A stretch of DNA of 64,000 nt from Candidatus Zixiibacteriota bacterium (GTDB lineage: Bacteria; Zixibacteria; MSB-5A5; GN15; PGXB01). Below are positions 1 to 10,090 of this stretch, in pieces. How positions within the stretch are numbered: the stretch's first letter is position 1; each line of letters starts with the position of its first letter. Location: contig JAFGAL010000010.1 of NCBI GenBank assembly GCA_016933695.1, positions 124,001 to 188,000 on the forward strand, given 5' to 3'. Position numbers and translations under genes: made by a program. The notes under the pieces are model-generated. The model was not told where the DNA came from, searched no databases, and saw nothing but the letters and a program-made list of their open reading frames with translations.

Positions 1-1910
1 ACATACAGGGGATTGTCGACGTTATAGTACAGGGGGTCAAAATCATCCCCGTACAATTCCCGCAAGGCTTCCAAGGTAAACGGCAAATCAAGCAGTCGCC
101 AGGCGTTGCGGGACTGATCGAAAAACCACCGGTTGAAGTCGATTCTGTCATATGAAGAATGAAGCGTAAAATCGGCCGCCTGCGGCGTCAATGACGTATA
201 TACGCGATACCCCTCGAAATCAAGATCGCCGCTGAAGGGATCGGGCGTGTTTTCCGATGCAAAACCGTTCCAGCGAATGACCAGATGCCCCCGGCTGAAC
301 TCATCCACTTCCGGATAGATTCGCAAGTCGGGTGGCGGCGGGGGAGACGCACCGCGAAAATCGGGAACCCCATCGCCTTCGTAGTACGTCGTATCGCAGG
401 CGCCGAAGACAATGGTCGTTTCCGGAGGTTCAACGGAATTGTCAATAATGATATTCGTATCCATACAACAAATGCGCCATTTCCCGTACAGACTGTCGTC
501 GTTGGAATCGACGCCGGGGTTATCATATACCCATGACGCCCATACGGAATTCAGTGCCAGATCGGAGAAGTCGAGTCGCTCATAGTACTCCTCCGGAGTG
601 TTATGGTTGAAATACTCCTCGAAATCGGTGGCCGTGACATGAAGATCTTCACCGCAGACATAGGCGAAACTGACCGGGAGGACCTCTCCCGGGGCGATTT
701 CAAATGGCCCGAAAGAAAGCAAAAAACGGGCATCATACCCGTCGGCGTAATCGGGGGCTTCCGGTGGCGGAGCGAGCCAGCCGCTCTCGGAATGGTTTTT
801 CCCGGTGAACAGCTGGTCGTAATCAAACTCCTGATGTTTCATGACATAGTATTTATTCCGATCGCCCAGTGGTGTTCCCAGGATACCGTTCATGTCGCGA
901 AAAGGATCGGTGGGAGTTCCCGCGCGACGAGGTCCGAAATCCCCGGTCGGACCGGAATAGTCGGTGATCCACCAGTTAAAAGAATACTTCAGCGAATCCG
1001 ATGGTGTGCGTACGACACGCACTCCGGCCACGCTGGTGGCGCTGGTCGACGTAAACATTCCCTGATCGCTGGGGTCGCCGTCGTTGTCGGTGATATAGGC
1101 GATATTTATGGTGTCGAGAAAGCCGCATGGGGAATTGGATGGAAAATCCCGCCGGAATCCGCACACATCGTCGCCCCAGCCGGCATCTCCGGAAACCGAT
1201 TCATGATGGACGTCGCCATCGACATAAATCGCCATGTATATCTGGTTAAGCTCTTTTCTGCCGATGTTTTTTATCGAGTAATCAAACAGCACAAAGTCCT
1301 GCGCATAGGAGTAACTCCAGACATAACTGCGTTGGATGATTTCAATGTTCAGCGGGACATGGGGACGTCCGTCGTATTGATCGGAACTGACATAGGATGA
1401 ATTGGTGACGGTATCGGTGTATTTGGCGATAATATCCTGTTCCGACTTGGCAACGTCGGAGTAGAACTGGTTGCCGGGCTGGATGGAACGATGAATCATT
1501 TTGCCGGCCGGATACGGGTCGGCCCAGAATTCCTGGACACTGTAATAATCATCCACCCCCACCGAGACCAGCGTGTCACGGCCCACAATGGCGCCGATCC
1601 AGAATGCTCCGACATACAGGTGTTCGACACCGGAGTTGGTGGGAAAGATGCAGGAGGGAGCGGGATTGCCGGTTACAGGGTCAACCTGGGACTGGCCGGC
1701 AAGACCGAATTGGCCATTGTTTTTAACGGAAATGGCGACATTGCCGATCCTCATGCCATGCACACCAATATCGAGATAAGGTTCGTCAAAAGCCATATTT
1801 TTCAGGAGGGCCTGGCCCGGCCTGTTTTGTGTTGCTATTTTAGGAGATTCAAAGGCCGCTCCCAGTTGAAAGCTCATCAGGAAAATCACCGACGCCAGGA
1901 AGATTCTCAT
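1..1910 (-). CDS. Large secreted protein, paralogue A (3' end outside window)
   Basis: The 5' part of a gene reading leftward off the window edge; about 636 codons are visible. The start at 1910 (MRIFLASVIFLMSF) begins a hydrophobic signal peptide, and the ribosome-binding site is weak. The protein is clearly a paralogue of the two next genes upstream (2098-4764 and 5048-7714). It shares phrases such as GAFWIGAIVGRDTLVSVG, SEQDIIAKYTDTVT, FVLFDYSIKNIGRKELN, VRVVRTPSDSLKYSFNWW, GDRNKYYVMKHQEFDYDQLF and SFGPFEIAPGEVLPVSFAYV. It is the most diverged of the three near the N-terminus. No catalytic motif was recognised. By analogy with the other two it should end in a FlgD/type-IX-like sorting domain, but that part is not in the window. 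Function unknown; export is inferred from the signal peptide. Confidence 0.85.
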   Translation of the reverse strand, partial: MRIFLASVIFLMSFQLGAAFESPKIATQNRPGQALLKNMAFDEPYLDIGVHGMRIGNVAISVKNNGQFGLAGQSQVDPVTGNPAPSCIFPTNSGVEHLYVGAFWIGAIVGRDTLVSVGVDDYYSVQEFWADPYPAGKMIHRSIQPGNQFYSDVAKSEQDIIAKYTDTVTNSSYVSSDQYDGRPHVPLNIEIIQRSYVWSYSYAQDFVLFDYSIKNIGRKELNQIYMAIYVDGDVHHESVSGDAGWGDDVCGFRRDFPSNSPCGFLDTINIAYITDNDGDPSDQGMFTSTSATSVAGVRVVRTPSDSLKYSFNWWITDYSGPTGDFGPRRAGTPTDPFRDMNGILGTPLGDRNKYYVMKHQEFDYDQLFTGKNHSESGWLAPPPEAPDYADGYDARFLLSFGPFEIAPGEVLPVSFAYVCGEDLHVTATDFEEYFNHNTPEEYYERLDFSDLALNSVWASWVYDNPGVDSNDDSLYGKWRICCMDTNIIIDNSVEPPETTIVFGACDTTYYEGDGVPDFRGASPPPPPDLRIYPEVDEFSRGHLVIRWNGFASENTPDPFSGDLDFEGYRVYTSLTPQAADFTLHSSYDRIDFNRWFFDQSRNAWRLLDLPFTLEALRELYGDDFDPLYYNVDNPLY

Positions 1911-2055
1911 TTTGCAATCCGCTCTTAGCCGTTACACGATATCGATTCTAATACATCAAATCAATGTATAACATATCGCTATTCAATGCAACAGCATTAA
2001 ATGCCGTGATACGCTTTTTCAATTTATACGGTAAAGGGTGTTAAAAGGCGAGGGC

Positions 2056-2088
2056 AAAAAAAAGGCGGATTCCGAAGTGGAACCCGCC
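2056..2088 (-). terminator. Rho-independent terminator after paralogue B
   Basis: On the minus strand a 10-bp stem (GGCGGGTTCC paired with GGAATCCGCC, one G-U pair) with a five-base loop is followed by eight T residues. It lies 10 bases after the stop codon of the 2098-4764 gene, so paralogue A (start 1910) is probably transcribed separately. Confidence 0.85.
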
Positions 2089-2097
2089 CTTTGGAAT

Positions 2098-4764
2098 TTA
2101 CATAATGATGACCAGTTTTCCTATTTGGTTGCCATATTCGGATTCGACCGAATAGTAATAAATGCCGGAGACCGCCGCCTGGGTATTACGTGTTATCAAA
2201 TCCCAGGAGTCGTGCATGCCCTGCGGATCATCCTTGGGATAATCATGTTCGATTTCGCGCACCAGGTCACCGTCGATGGTAAAAATGCGAATCGTGCATT
2301 TATGCGGCAGGTTGGTGAAATTGATGCGCCGGATACGTTCCGGGTTGGCGGCTTTTCCCGATGGAACGTCGCGACCCTCGAAACTACCGCCCACTTCTGA
2401 GGAATACCCCGCATCACTTCGATAGGGATTGGGATAGACGATAACATTCAATCCTTCCTCTTCCACGATCGAGTTGGTGTTTTGCGCGTATTCCGCGATC
2501 ATATTCTGGCTTCTGGCCGTTTCCAGTGACGGCAGACCACTGATCGGTGAACCGTAATCGAATGCGGTGACGGAGATGTAATACAACTGGGATGGAAGCA
2601 GATTCTTGATCGTGTATTCGTACTCGTAGTATTTGAAATACCCGTCGTCGGTCAATTCTTCCGGATAATACAGCTTGGCCGAGTCCAGATTGAGAACTGT
2701 CGGCGGCGGTTCATCCGGATAGATTTTGTGAATCAGATTGGGGTTGGTCAAATCCGATTGATTCCAGTCCTGCTGGGTAAAATAATACAGTTCATCAGCA
2801 TCAGAATCGTAAAACAGGTTGTCAACACTGTACAGATTGGGATCAAACTCCGGTCCGTACATGGTCTGCAATTCTTCAAGGGTAAACGGCGTTTCGATCA
2901 GTACCCATTCGTTACGGCTATCGTCGTACTCATAGCGATTATAATCTTCGCGGTCATAGGAAGTCTGCAGAACGAAAGCGCCCGCTCTGGTTGTCAATGC
3001 CTGATAAATGCGATACCCTTCAAAATCGAAGTCGCCGCTGAAATCATCGCGACGGGTTTCGGATTCAAAACCGTTGAACCGAACCCGCATCTGTCCACGA
3101 TCGAATTCATCGATACTCGGGTAAACCCACATTTTGGGCGGGTACGGCGGTCGTGCTCCCTCAAAATCGGGAACGCCGTCACCGGTCAACCAAAACGTAT
3201 CGGCATCAAGGCAAAGCAGTTGCGTGTCAATGATAATCTCCGGTTCAGTCTGTGTTGTATCATAGACATAGGCTGAATCGTAACAGCAGATCTGGAATGT
3301 TCCAAAGGTACTGTCGCCGTTGGAATCGCGACCCGGATTGTCATAAATCTGTGCGGCCCATACGGCATTGGTACCGAATTTGTCAAAGTTCAACTGATTA
3401 TAGTATTCTTCGGGGAAACTTGGATTCCACAATTCATCGAAGGCCTCGCACTCGCGATGAAAATCCTCGCCGGCCACGTAGGCGAAACTGACGCGAAGGA
3501 CCTCTCCCGGAGCGATATTGAACGGGCCGAATGACAACAAGTACCTGGTATCGTACCCGTCGGCAAAGTCGCTTGCGGATGCAAGGGGTGCCAGCCAGCC
3601 GTCGGCGCTGTTGTCCCGAGCGGTAAAGAGCTGATCATAATCGAACTCTTCGTGCCGCATGATGTAATATTTATTGCGGTCGCCTTCAGGCGTTCCCAGA
3701 AAGCCGCCGAAATCCCGGAAGGGATCCTCGGGAGTGCCGGCTTTACGCGGACCGAAATCCTTAGAGGCGTCCCCGTTTGAAATCCACCAGTTAAAAGAGT
3801 ATTTGAGAGAATCCGAAGGGGTTCTGACCACCCGCACACCAGTCACCGAAGGAAGGTCGAAACCTGACGGGCATTGCAATGAGGCGTCATTTTTCCGGCC
3901 GTCATTGTCGGCGATCCAGGCGATCCTGATAGGATCCCAGATGTTGCATTCCTCTTTGGCAAAAGGATACAAAACACTATCTTTAAATCCGCATATATCG
4001 TCGGTTGCCTCGGTAATATCAGCCCCGGTCGGACCGACGTCGCCATCGACATAAATGCCCATATAGACGCCTTCGAGATCCCGGCGGTTGATGCTTTTAA
4101 TTTCATAGTCAAACAGAACAAAATCAGCGGCATAATCATAACTCCAGGCAAAACTGCGCTGGGTGATTTCTATCTGCAGCGGCTGGTGCGGGCGACCATC
4201 GCGGGGATCGTTGGCGACCAGTCCGGGGTCGGTCACGGTATCGGTATACACCGCGATGAAATCCTGTTCGGATTTGGCGCCCAACAGGATATCTTCTTCG
4301 TTTGAAATTGACAACCGCTCAATGCCGCCATTATACGGCGATTCGCATGGGGGAGGCCACATTTCCCTGGTGGCCTGCCATCCATCGGCTCCAACCGATA
4401 CCAGGGTATCGCGGCCGACCACGGCGCCAATCCAGAAGGAACCGGCAAACAGGTATTCATTGGCACCGGGATACGGATACACCGCCGAGACCCCCGGAAC
4501 ACCGGTAACCTGATCAACCAGGGCTACCTGACCGTCGGCAAAACCGTTGCCGAAATGCCCCATATTGGTGATTGACAGTCCCAATCGGTTAATGCTGTGA
4601 ACCGCAAGTTCCTTACACGGGTAATTAAGAACCGCCGGCTTATACAAAGATGAGCCATACTCGCCAATATCCACTCTGGCGCGTCCATAGCCGGTATTCA
4701 ATCCGATGATAAGTAGTATCAGTGATGAATATACTATGATCGCACCAAGCTTGCGGGAATTCAT
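2098..4764 (-). CDS. Large secreted protein, paralogue B, with FlgD-like C-terminal domain
   Basis: An 888-residue exported protein. I place the start at 4764 (MNSRKLGAIIVYSS) because GGAGGG at 4771-4776 lies six bases upstream; a start 15 codons earlier (4809) sits too close to its AGGAG. A hydrophobic signal segment covers residues ~5-25. The body is rich in Tyr, Asp and Trp and shows no recognised catalytic motif. The last ~100 residues hold VIVYPNPYR, then CTIRIFTIDGDLVREI, then SGIYYYSVES and GKLVIIM at the extreme end. This is the pattern of FlgD Ig-like/type IX secretion C-terminal domains. Length equals that of paralogue C (5048-7714), with which most positions agree by eye. A surface-exposed or secreted structural or binding role is inferred; the substrate is unknown. 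Confidence 0.85.
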   Translation of the reverse strand: MNSRKLGAIIVYSSLILLIIGLNTGYGRARVDIGEYGSSLYKPAVLNYPCKELAVHSINRLGLSITNMGHFGNGFADGQVALVDQVTGVPGVSAVYPYPGANEYLFAGSFWIGAVVGRDTLVSVGADGWQATREMWPPPCESPYNGGIERLSISNEEDILLGAKSEQDFIAVYTDTVTDPGLVANDPRDGRPHQPLQIEITQRSFAWSYDYAADFVLFDYEIKSINRRDLEGVYMGIYVDGDVGPTGADITEATDDICGFKDSVLYPFAKEECNIWDPIRIAWIADNDGRKNDASLQCPSGFDLPSVTGVRVVRTPSDSLKYSFNWWISNGDASKDFGPRKAGTPEDPFRDFGGFLGTPEGDRNKYYIMRHEEFDYDQLFTARDNSADGWLAPLASASDFADGYDTRYLLSFGPFNIAPGEVLRVSFAYVAGEDFHRECEAFDELWNPSFPEEYYNQLNFDKFGTNAVWAAQIYDNPGRDSNGDSTFGTFQICCYDSAYVYDTTQTEPEIIIDTQLLCLDADTFWLTGDGVPDFEGARPPYPPKMWVYPSIDEFDRGQMRVRFNGFESETRRDDFSGDFDFEGYRIYQALTTRAGAFVLQTSYDREDYNRYEYDDSRNEWVLIETPFTLEELQTMYGPEFDPNLYSVDNLFYDSDADELYYFTQQDWNQSDLTNPNLIHKIYPDEPPPTVLNLDSAKLYYPEELTDDGYFKYYEYEYTIKNLLPSQLYYISVTAFDYGSPISGLPSLETARSQNMIAEYAQNTNSIVEEEGLNVIVYPNPYRSDAGYSSEVGGSFEGRDVPSGKAANPERIRRINFTNLPHKCTIRIFTIDGDLVREIEHDYPKDDPQGMHDSWDLITRNTQAAVSGIYYYSVESEYGNQIGKLVIIM

Positions 4765-4817
4765 ATTCCGCCCTCCATTATATAAACGTATGTCATTTGC
4801 CGATTTCATAACTCCTA

Positions 4818-4846
4818 ATGTTATGATAATTGGGCCAAAAACGCAA
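4818..4846 (-). promoter_or_regulatory. Promoter-like -35/-10 pair for paralogue B
   Basis: Minus-strand TTGCGT (4841-4846), 17 bases, then TAACAT (4818-4823). Transcription would start near 4810, which supports the internal translation start at 4764. Pattern match only. Confidence 0.4.
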
Positions 4847-5047
4847 GTCTGAAAACCGCAAATTCTCAGATTTTTGCGTGTGAGGGTATGGCATTTTACT
4901 TCATAGGGTTATACGAATACCCCCGGAAAATTGTGCAAAGGGAAAAAAGGGAAAATATCTCAATCTTTGCGGATCCATCAGGGCGGAATCGACGAATCGA
5001 TTGATATCTTTTAACCGGTCCTTCACACCGGCCGAGCAGGTCAGGTT

Positions 5048-7714
5048 TTACATAATAATCACCAGTTTGCCGATTTGACTGCCCTGTTCCGATTCAACGG
5101 AATAATAGTAAATGCCCGACACGGCAGCCTGGGTGTTGCGGGTGATCAAGTCCCAGGTGTCGTGCATACTCTGCGGATCACCTTCGGGAAAATCATGGTC
5201 TATCTCCCGCACCAGATCGCCGTCAAGGGTGAAAATGCGGATCGTGCACTTATGAGGTAAGTTGGTGAAATGCACGCGGCGAATGCGTTCGGGATTGAGC
5301 GATCCCCCCGTAACGGCATCACGCCCCTCGAAATTACCGCCCGTCGCGGACGCGTACCCGGCATCGTTGCGGTACGGATTCGGATAGACGATCACGTTCA
5401 GTCGTTGTTCTTCCACGATGGCATTGGTGTTCTGGGCGTACTCGGCAACCATGTTCTGGTTTTTGGCGGTTTCCAGCGACGGCAAGCCGCTGATCGGCGA
5501 GCCGTAATCGAACGCCGTGACGGAGATGTAGTACAACTGCGACGGCAGAAGATTTTTAATGGTATATTCATATTCGTAGTACTTGAAATATCCGTCGTCG
5601 GTTAACTCCTCGGGATAGTACAACAAAGCGCTGTCGGCGTTGAGAACCGTCGGCGGCGGTTCGTCGGGGTAGATCTTGTGAATCAGATCGGGGTTGGTCA
5701 GATCGGCCTGGTTCCAGTCCTGCGGAGTGAAGTAATACAGGGCGGTATCCGCGGCGTCATAAAAGAGGTTGTCGACATTGTACACATTCGGGTCGAATTC
5801 CGGCCCGTATTTCTCCTGAAGTTCTTCCAGGGTAAACGGGGTTTCGATCAGAACCCACTCATTACGGGTGTTATTGTATTCATACCGGTTGTAATCCTCG
5901 CGATCATATGTGACCAGCATGACGAAGTCGCTGGGGATGGTGGTAATCCCCTGATAAATGCGATACCCCTCGAAATCATAGTCGCCGCTGAAATCATCCC
6001 TGCGGGTTTCCGATTCGAACCCGTTGAACCGCACGCGCAGGACCCCGCGATTGTAATCGTCGAGACTCGGATAGATCCACATTTTGGGAGGATAGGGAGG
6101 GCGCGCCCCCTCGAAATCCGGAACGCCGTCGCCGGTCAGCCAGAAGGTGTCGGCATCGAGACAGACCAGTTGCGTATCGATCAGATAGACGCCGGGTTCG
6201 ACCTCGGTGGTGTCGTACACGTACGACGTGTCATAGCAGCAAACCGCGAATTCGCCGAAAGTGCTGTCGCCGTTGGTATCGCGTCCGGGATTGTCGTAAA
6301 TCCGGGCTGCCCAGGAGGCATTGCGGCCGAATTTGTCGAAATTCAGTTGGTTGTAGTACTCCTGTGGAAAGCCGGGATTCCACAGGTTTTCGAAAGCCTG
6401 ACATTCCGAATGAAAATCTTCACCGGCGACATAGGCAAAACTGACCCGCAGGACTTCACCTGGAGCGATATCAAACGGTCCGAATGACAATAAATAGCGG
6501 GTGTCGTAACCGTCCGCGAAATCGCCGGCATCAGATGACGGCGGCAGCCATCCATTGACGGTATTGTCGCATGCGGTGAATAATTGATCGTAATCGAATT
6601 CTTCGTGGCGCATGATATAGTACTTATTGCGGTCTCCCTCCGGTGTTCCCAGATAGCCGCCGAAATCACGAAACGGATCGGAAGGAGTTCCGGCCATGCG
6701 GGGACCGAAGTCCTTGGCTGCATTGCCATTCGAAATCCACCAGTTAAACGAATAGTTCAGGGAATCCGAGGGGGTTCTGACCACACGCATGCCGGTGACG
6801 CCGGTCAATTCAAACCCGCCGGGACACTGTATCTCGTCGGAATGTCGGCCGTCGTTGTCGGCGATCCAGGCGATGCGAATGGGATCGATTATCCCGCATT
6901 CCGGGGGAGCGAACGGATAGGGAATTTCGGCTTTGAACCCGCAGATGTCATCCTGAGCACCTTCGTGCTCGTCACTAAGAGGCGTGACGTCACCATCGAC
7001 ATAGAATCCCATATAGACGCCGTTCAGGTCCTTGCGTCCGAGGCTTTTAATCTCATAATCGAACAGCACGAAATCGGCGGCGTAATCGTAACTCCAGGCA
7101 TAACTTCGTTGTGTGATCTCGATATTCAACGGAATATGCGGCCGGCCGTCTTTGGGATCGGACTGCACATAGGACGGATCGGTAACGGTGTCGGTGTACG
7201 TCGCGATGAAATCCTGTTCCGATTTGGCACCCAATAGGATGTCTTCCGGGTTTGATATCGACAGTCGTTCAATCTCGCCATTATAGGGAGAACCGCATGG
7301 CGGAGGCATCATTTCTATGATGTAGCTCCATCCTTCACAGCCGACCGACACCAGGGTGTCGCGACCGACGACCGCGCCGATCCAGAATGATCCCGCAAAC
7401 AGATACTTGTTGGTTCCCGGGTAGGGATAAATGGCGGACGCAGCGGGTGCGCCGGTCACCTGGTCAATAAGCGGTATGCCCATGTCATTGGCGAAACCGC
7501 TTCCGAACTGCCCGCCGTTGGTAATCGTGAGTCCCAGCTTGTTGATATTATGCACCGCCAGCTGGGTGCAGGGAACGTTAATGGCATTTGTTTTGAAAAG
7601 GCGGGAGGATTGTGCATCAGAATCGTATTTCGCCCGTGCCATGGACGGCTGATTCGCCGAAAGGAGAATAACGGCAGTCAAGATTGCTGATACGGCATAT
7701 TTAACAAGATTCAT
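5048..7714 (-). CDS. Large secreted protein, paralogue C, with FlgD-like C-terminal domain
   Basis: An 888-residue exported protein, exactly as long as paralogue B. The start at 7714 (MNLVKYAVSAILTAVILL) is chosen over an upstream start at 7768 because it begins the signal peptide directly and is preceded by GGAAAGGG. Cleavage is likely near SMARA. It is collinear with paralogue B along its length, sharing for example FVLFDYEIKS, RIAWIADNDGR, GDRNKYYIMRHEEFDYDQLF and PDFEGARPPYPPKMW. It ends in the same FlgD/type-IX-like domain (VIVYPNPYR, CTIRIFTLDGDLVREI, SGIYYYSVES, GKLVIIM). Three tandem copies suggest local duplication. No enzymatic motif was recognised. Confidence 0.85.
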   Translation of the reverse strand: MNLVKYAVSAILTAVILLSANQPSMARAKYDSDAQSSRLFKTNAINVPCTQLAVHNINKLGLTITNGGQFGSGFANDMGIPLIDQVTGAPAASAIYPYPGTNKYLFAGSFWIGAVVGRDTLVSVGCEGWSYIIEMMPPPCGSPYNGEIERLSISNPEDILLGAKSEQDFIATYTDTVTDPSYVQSDPKDGRPHIPLNIEITQRSYAWSYDYAADFVLFDYEIKSLGRKDLNGVYMGFYVDGDVTPLSDEHEGAQDDICGFKAEIPYPFAPPECGIIDPIRIAWIADNDGRHSDEIQCPGGFELTGVTGMRVVRTPSDSLNYSFNWWISNGNAAKDFGPRMAGTPSDPFRDFGGYLGTPEGDRNKYYIMRHEEFDYDQLFTACDNTVNGWLPPSSDAGDFADGYDTRYLLSFGPFDIAPGEVLRVSFAYVAGEDFHSECQAFENLWNPGFPQEYYNQLNFDKFGRNASWAARIYDNPGRDTNGDSTFGEFAVCCYDTSYVYDTTEVEPGVYLIDTQLVCLDADTFWLTGDGVPDFEGARPPYPPKMWIYPSLDDYNRGVLRVRFNGFESETRRDDFSGDYDFEGYRIYQGITTIPSDFVMLVTYDREDYNRYEYNNTRNEWVLIETPFTLEELQEKYGPEFDPNVYNVDNLFYDAADTALYYFTPQDWNQADLTNPDLIHKIYPDEPPPTVLNADSALLYYPEELTDDGYFKYYEYEYTIKNLLPSQLYYISVTAFDYGSPISGLPSLETAKNQNMVAEYAQNTNAIVEEQRLNVIVYPNPYRNDAGYASATGGNFEGRDAVTGGSLNPERIRRVHFTNLPHKCTIRIFTLDGDLVREIDHDFPEGDPQSMHDTWDLITRNTQAAVSGIYYYSVESEQGSQIGKLVIIM

Positions 7715-7878
7715 ATCAAACCCTTTCCGGATAAGCCCACTCCATACGGAATCTGGGACGGGTGTCATTTATCGTTGTCGGTGTATAAGACGCCCGTGAC
7801 GTGTTTTTGTACAAAGGTAATACACACCGCGCTCGCTGTCTACCAAAAATCGAGTCGGATTCGTTTTATCGTCGGGCA

Positions 7879-7912
7879 ATAAAAAACCACCGGGGGGAAG
7901 CCCGGTGGTTTC
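7879..7912 (-). terminator. Rho-independent terminator of the M16 peptidase operon
   Basis: Minus-strand stem AACCACCGGG / CCCGGTGGTT (7885-7894 with 7901-7910), a six-base loop and a run of T. It lies 26 bases past the stop codon of the 7938-10076 gene. Confidence 0.85.
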
Positions 7913-7937
7913 TGCTCTTCAGAAATAGCAATGGAAA

Positions 7938-10076
7938 TTACGGTTTGTCGAAGGCACCGGCCGGAATGTCGGGATTGATCTGACAATCCTTGACCGTCAT
8001 CTGCATGGTCTTTTTGCCGTCGGCCAATATGGACACGGAAAACGGCACTTTGACTCCGTTGATTTCACGATAATCGCCAACCTGTACCGTCAGATTGGCC
8101 GGCCCCATCATCGTTTCGCCGAAATACATCTGACCCAGCGGCATGTGTGTTTCGGCATCAAGCGCCAGCTTGAAGGAATAATCGCCTTCGAGGGATTTCA
8201 GATTCAGGATGTCGGCCGTCTTGCCGTTGAACTCCTCAGTGGCGACATATACCGCCTGGAATTTTGGATCATCCAGTTCCCGGAACAGGCGCATGGTACT
8301 GCGGAAATCCTCTTCTTTGCCGGATTCCAATTCCTCGGATCCCATTTCCATCACCTGGGATCCTTGTTGCATCCAGCCGCCGTCAGCGGTGCTTACCGTA
8401 ACCATCTTGCCCATCGGAGTGTTAATCTCCTGTCTGGTCTTGTCGGGATACACGGTAAGTTCCGAGACGCCCATACTGATATCCCCCTGCGGCATACTTA
8501 AAACCAGGTCACTGGACTTTGCGATGGCCGTGACTTTTTTGAAATTCTCGGCTCCGCCGCATGCCTTGGCGGCTTTTTTCAGCAGATCCATACCCCTGGC
8601 CAGAGCCTCATCGGTAACCGCGACTTCCTCTTCGACATGACCGGTGGGAATGGTGATGTCGATCGTGTCGACCGGCCCCAGTTCACTCAACGGCGCATCG
8701 AGTTGATCAGCCAGTCCGACCACCATGATGTGCATCTTGTCGGGTTGGAAACGGCGCTTGGCGACATCGCGCACATCCTCAGCGGTTACTTTCTCAATGC
8801 CTTCTTTGACCTTGAACAGGAAGTCCTGCGGGTAACCATAATAATCATAGGTCATCATGCGGTTGATGACTTCGCCCTTGGAGTCGAAATTGAAAACGAA
8901 TGAATTCAGATAGGCATCCTTGGCCTGCTGTAATTCCTCCGGCGTGGGCGGTTCAACCTTCATGTTCTCAACGACTTCAAGAATGGCCTTGGATGCGTCG
9001 ATCGTGGACTCCAGTTTGGTGATTACGAAGTTGTAATATATGCCGGGGTAGGCCAGGTTTGATGTATAATTACTGCCGGTGCTGTATGCCAGACCGCGTT
9101 TGGTGCGAATCTCATTGACCATCCGGCCGCCGACCACGGCACCGCCGCTGAGGACATTGTTGGCAACGGTCAGGGCGAAATAGTCGGGATCATTGGTGAG
9201 GCCGCCGATATGTCCCATCAATACGGTCGACTGCGTGACCTTTTCTTTTTCAATGTAGTGGACGGCGTTCTTGAATTCGTAAGTGACTTCCGGCAGTTTC
9301 GGCACTTTGCCCGTCCCGGGCGCCCAGTCGCCGAAGTACTGCCTAATCTTGTCAATCATCTCATTCTTCTTGAAATCACCCCAGATTGCAATCATTACGT
9401 TTTCGGGCGTGACGAATTTATTATGAAATGCAATTAAATCGTCGCGGGTAATGGCATTGATCGTGGCGTATTCCGTGTGTCGGGCATAGGGGGAATCCGT
9501 GCCGTATATGACCTTCTTGAATTCGCGAATGCAAATCGTGAAGGGATCATCATTACGACTGGAGATTTCAGTCCGCCGTGCTGTTTTCGCCAGTTCGATT
9601 TTATCCTCATTGAACTGCGGCGTGCGCAAGACTCCGGCCAGGATTTCCAGACCGGTGTCGACGTGATCGGACAGGATGTTCATCGAGGCATAGCCACTGA
9701 TGTTGTCAATGCCGACCTCGACTGACGCACCGATTGCCTCAAGGGTTTCATCGATTTCGTCGCCGGTCATGGCGGCGGTTCCGCCGGTCCGCATGACTTC
9801 ACCGGTGATGCCGGCCAGGCCGATCAGTTCAGCCGGTTCCAGATACGCGCCGGCCGCCAGCCGGACCGATGCTCTGACAATCGGAAGCTCGTGGTCTTCC
9901 AGTATGTACAGGGTGATGCCGTTGTCGAGTGCGATTTTCTCGACGTCCGGCATTTTGATCTCGTTCAACGGGGGATATTTTAGATTGTCGATGGTTCGGG
10001 CGTCCAACCCGTTCACACCGATCAGGCACATCACCCCGATCAGGAAATATCCTATAAGCAGTGTATTCCTACGCAT
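7938..10076 (-). CDS. M16 family peptidase-like protein, zinc motif absent, with LolA-like C-terminal domain
   Basis: A 712-residue protein with an N-terminal signal or anchor (LIGYFLIGVMCLIGV). Residues ~45-470 hold the two halves of an M16 (insulinase/processing-peptidase) fold. The HxxEH zinc motif expected around residues 85-95 is missing: the sequence there is GLAGITGEVMRTGG. The second half keeps KRGLAYS, the Arg/Tyr-type motif of the partner subunit in two-subunit M16B peptidases. Residues ~480-712 form an extra domain resembling the LolA/LolB-like lipoprotein-sorting fold (for example ELTVYPDKTRQEI and YREINGVKVPFSV). It lies 14 bases after the zinc-active M16 gene, so the two are likely subunits of one periplasmic protease. 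A catalytically silent regulatory or substrate-clamping role is inferred from known M16B heterodimers. Confidence 0.85.
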   Translation of the reverse strand: MRRNTLLIGYFLIGVMCLIGVNGLDARTIDNLKYPPLNEIKMPDVEKIALDNGITLYILEDHELPIVRASVRLAAGAYLEPAELIGLAGITGEVMRTGGTAAMTGDEIDETLEAIGASVEVGIDNISGYASMNILSDHVDTGLEILAGVLRTPQFNEDKIELAKTARRTEISSRNDDPFTICIREFKKVIYGTDSPYARHTEYATINAITRDDLIAFHNKFVTPENVMIAIWGDFKKNEMIDKIRQYFGDWAPGTGKVPKLPEVTYEFKNAVHYIEKEKVTQSTVLMGHIGGLTNDPDYFALTVANNVLSGGAVVGGRMVNEIRTKRGLAYSTGSNYTSNLAYPGIYYNFVITKLESTIDASKAILEVVENMKVEPPTPEELQQAKDAYLNSFVFNFDSKGEVINRMMTYDYYGYPQDFLFKVKEGIEKVTAEDVRDVAKRRFQPDKMHIMVVGLADQLDAPLSELGPVDTIDITIPTGHVEEEVAVTDEALARGMDLLKKAAKACGGAENFKKVTAIAKSSDLVLSMPQGDISMGVSELTVYPDKTRQEINTPMGKMVTVSTADGGWMQQGSQVMEMGSEELESGKEEDFRSTMRLFRELDDPKFQAVYVATEEFNGKTADILNLKSLEGDYSFKLALDAETHMPLGQMYFGETMMGPANLTVQVGDYREINGVKVPFSVSILADGKKTMQMTVKDCQINPDIPAGAFDKP

Positions 10077-10090
10077 CGTCCTCTCCTATA

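Noticed and set aside
603-1400. 265-codon plus-strand open frame
   Set aside because: It lies antisense to the truncated paralogue A, whose protein matches its two neighbours closely; the plus-strand translation resembles no family.
5678-6487. 269-codon plus-strand open frame
   Set aside because: Antisense to paralogue C. Similar antisense frames appear in the other copies because of their codon usage, not because of selection.
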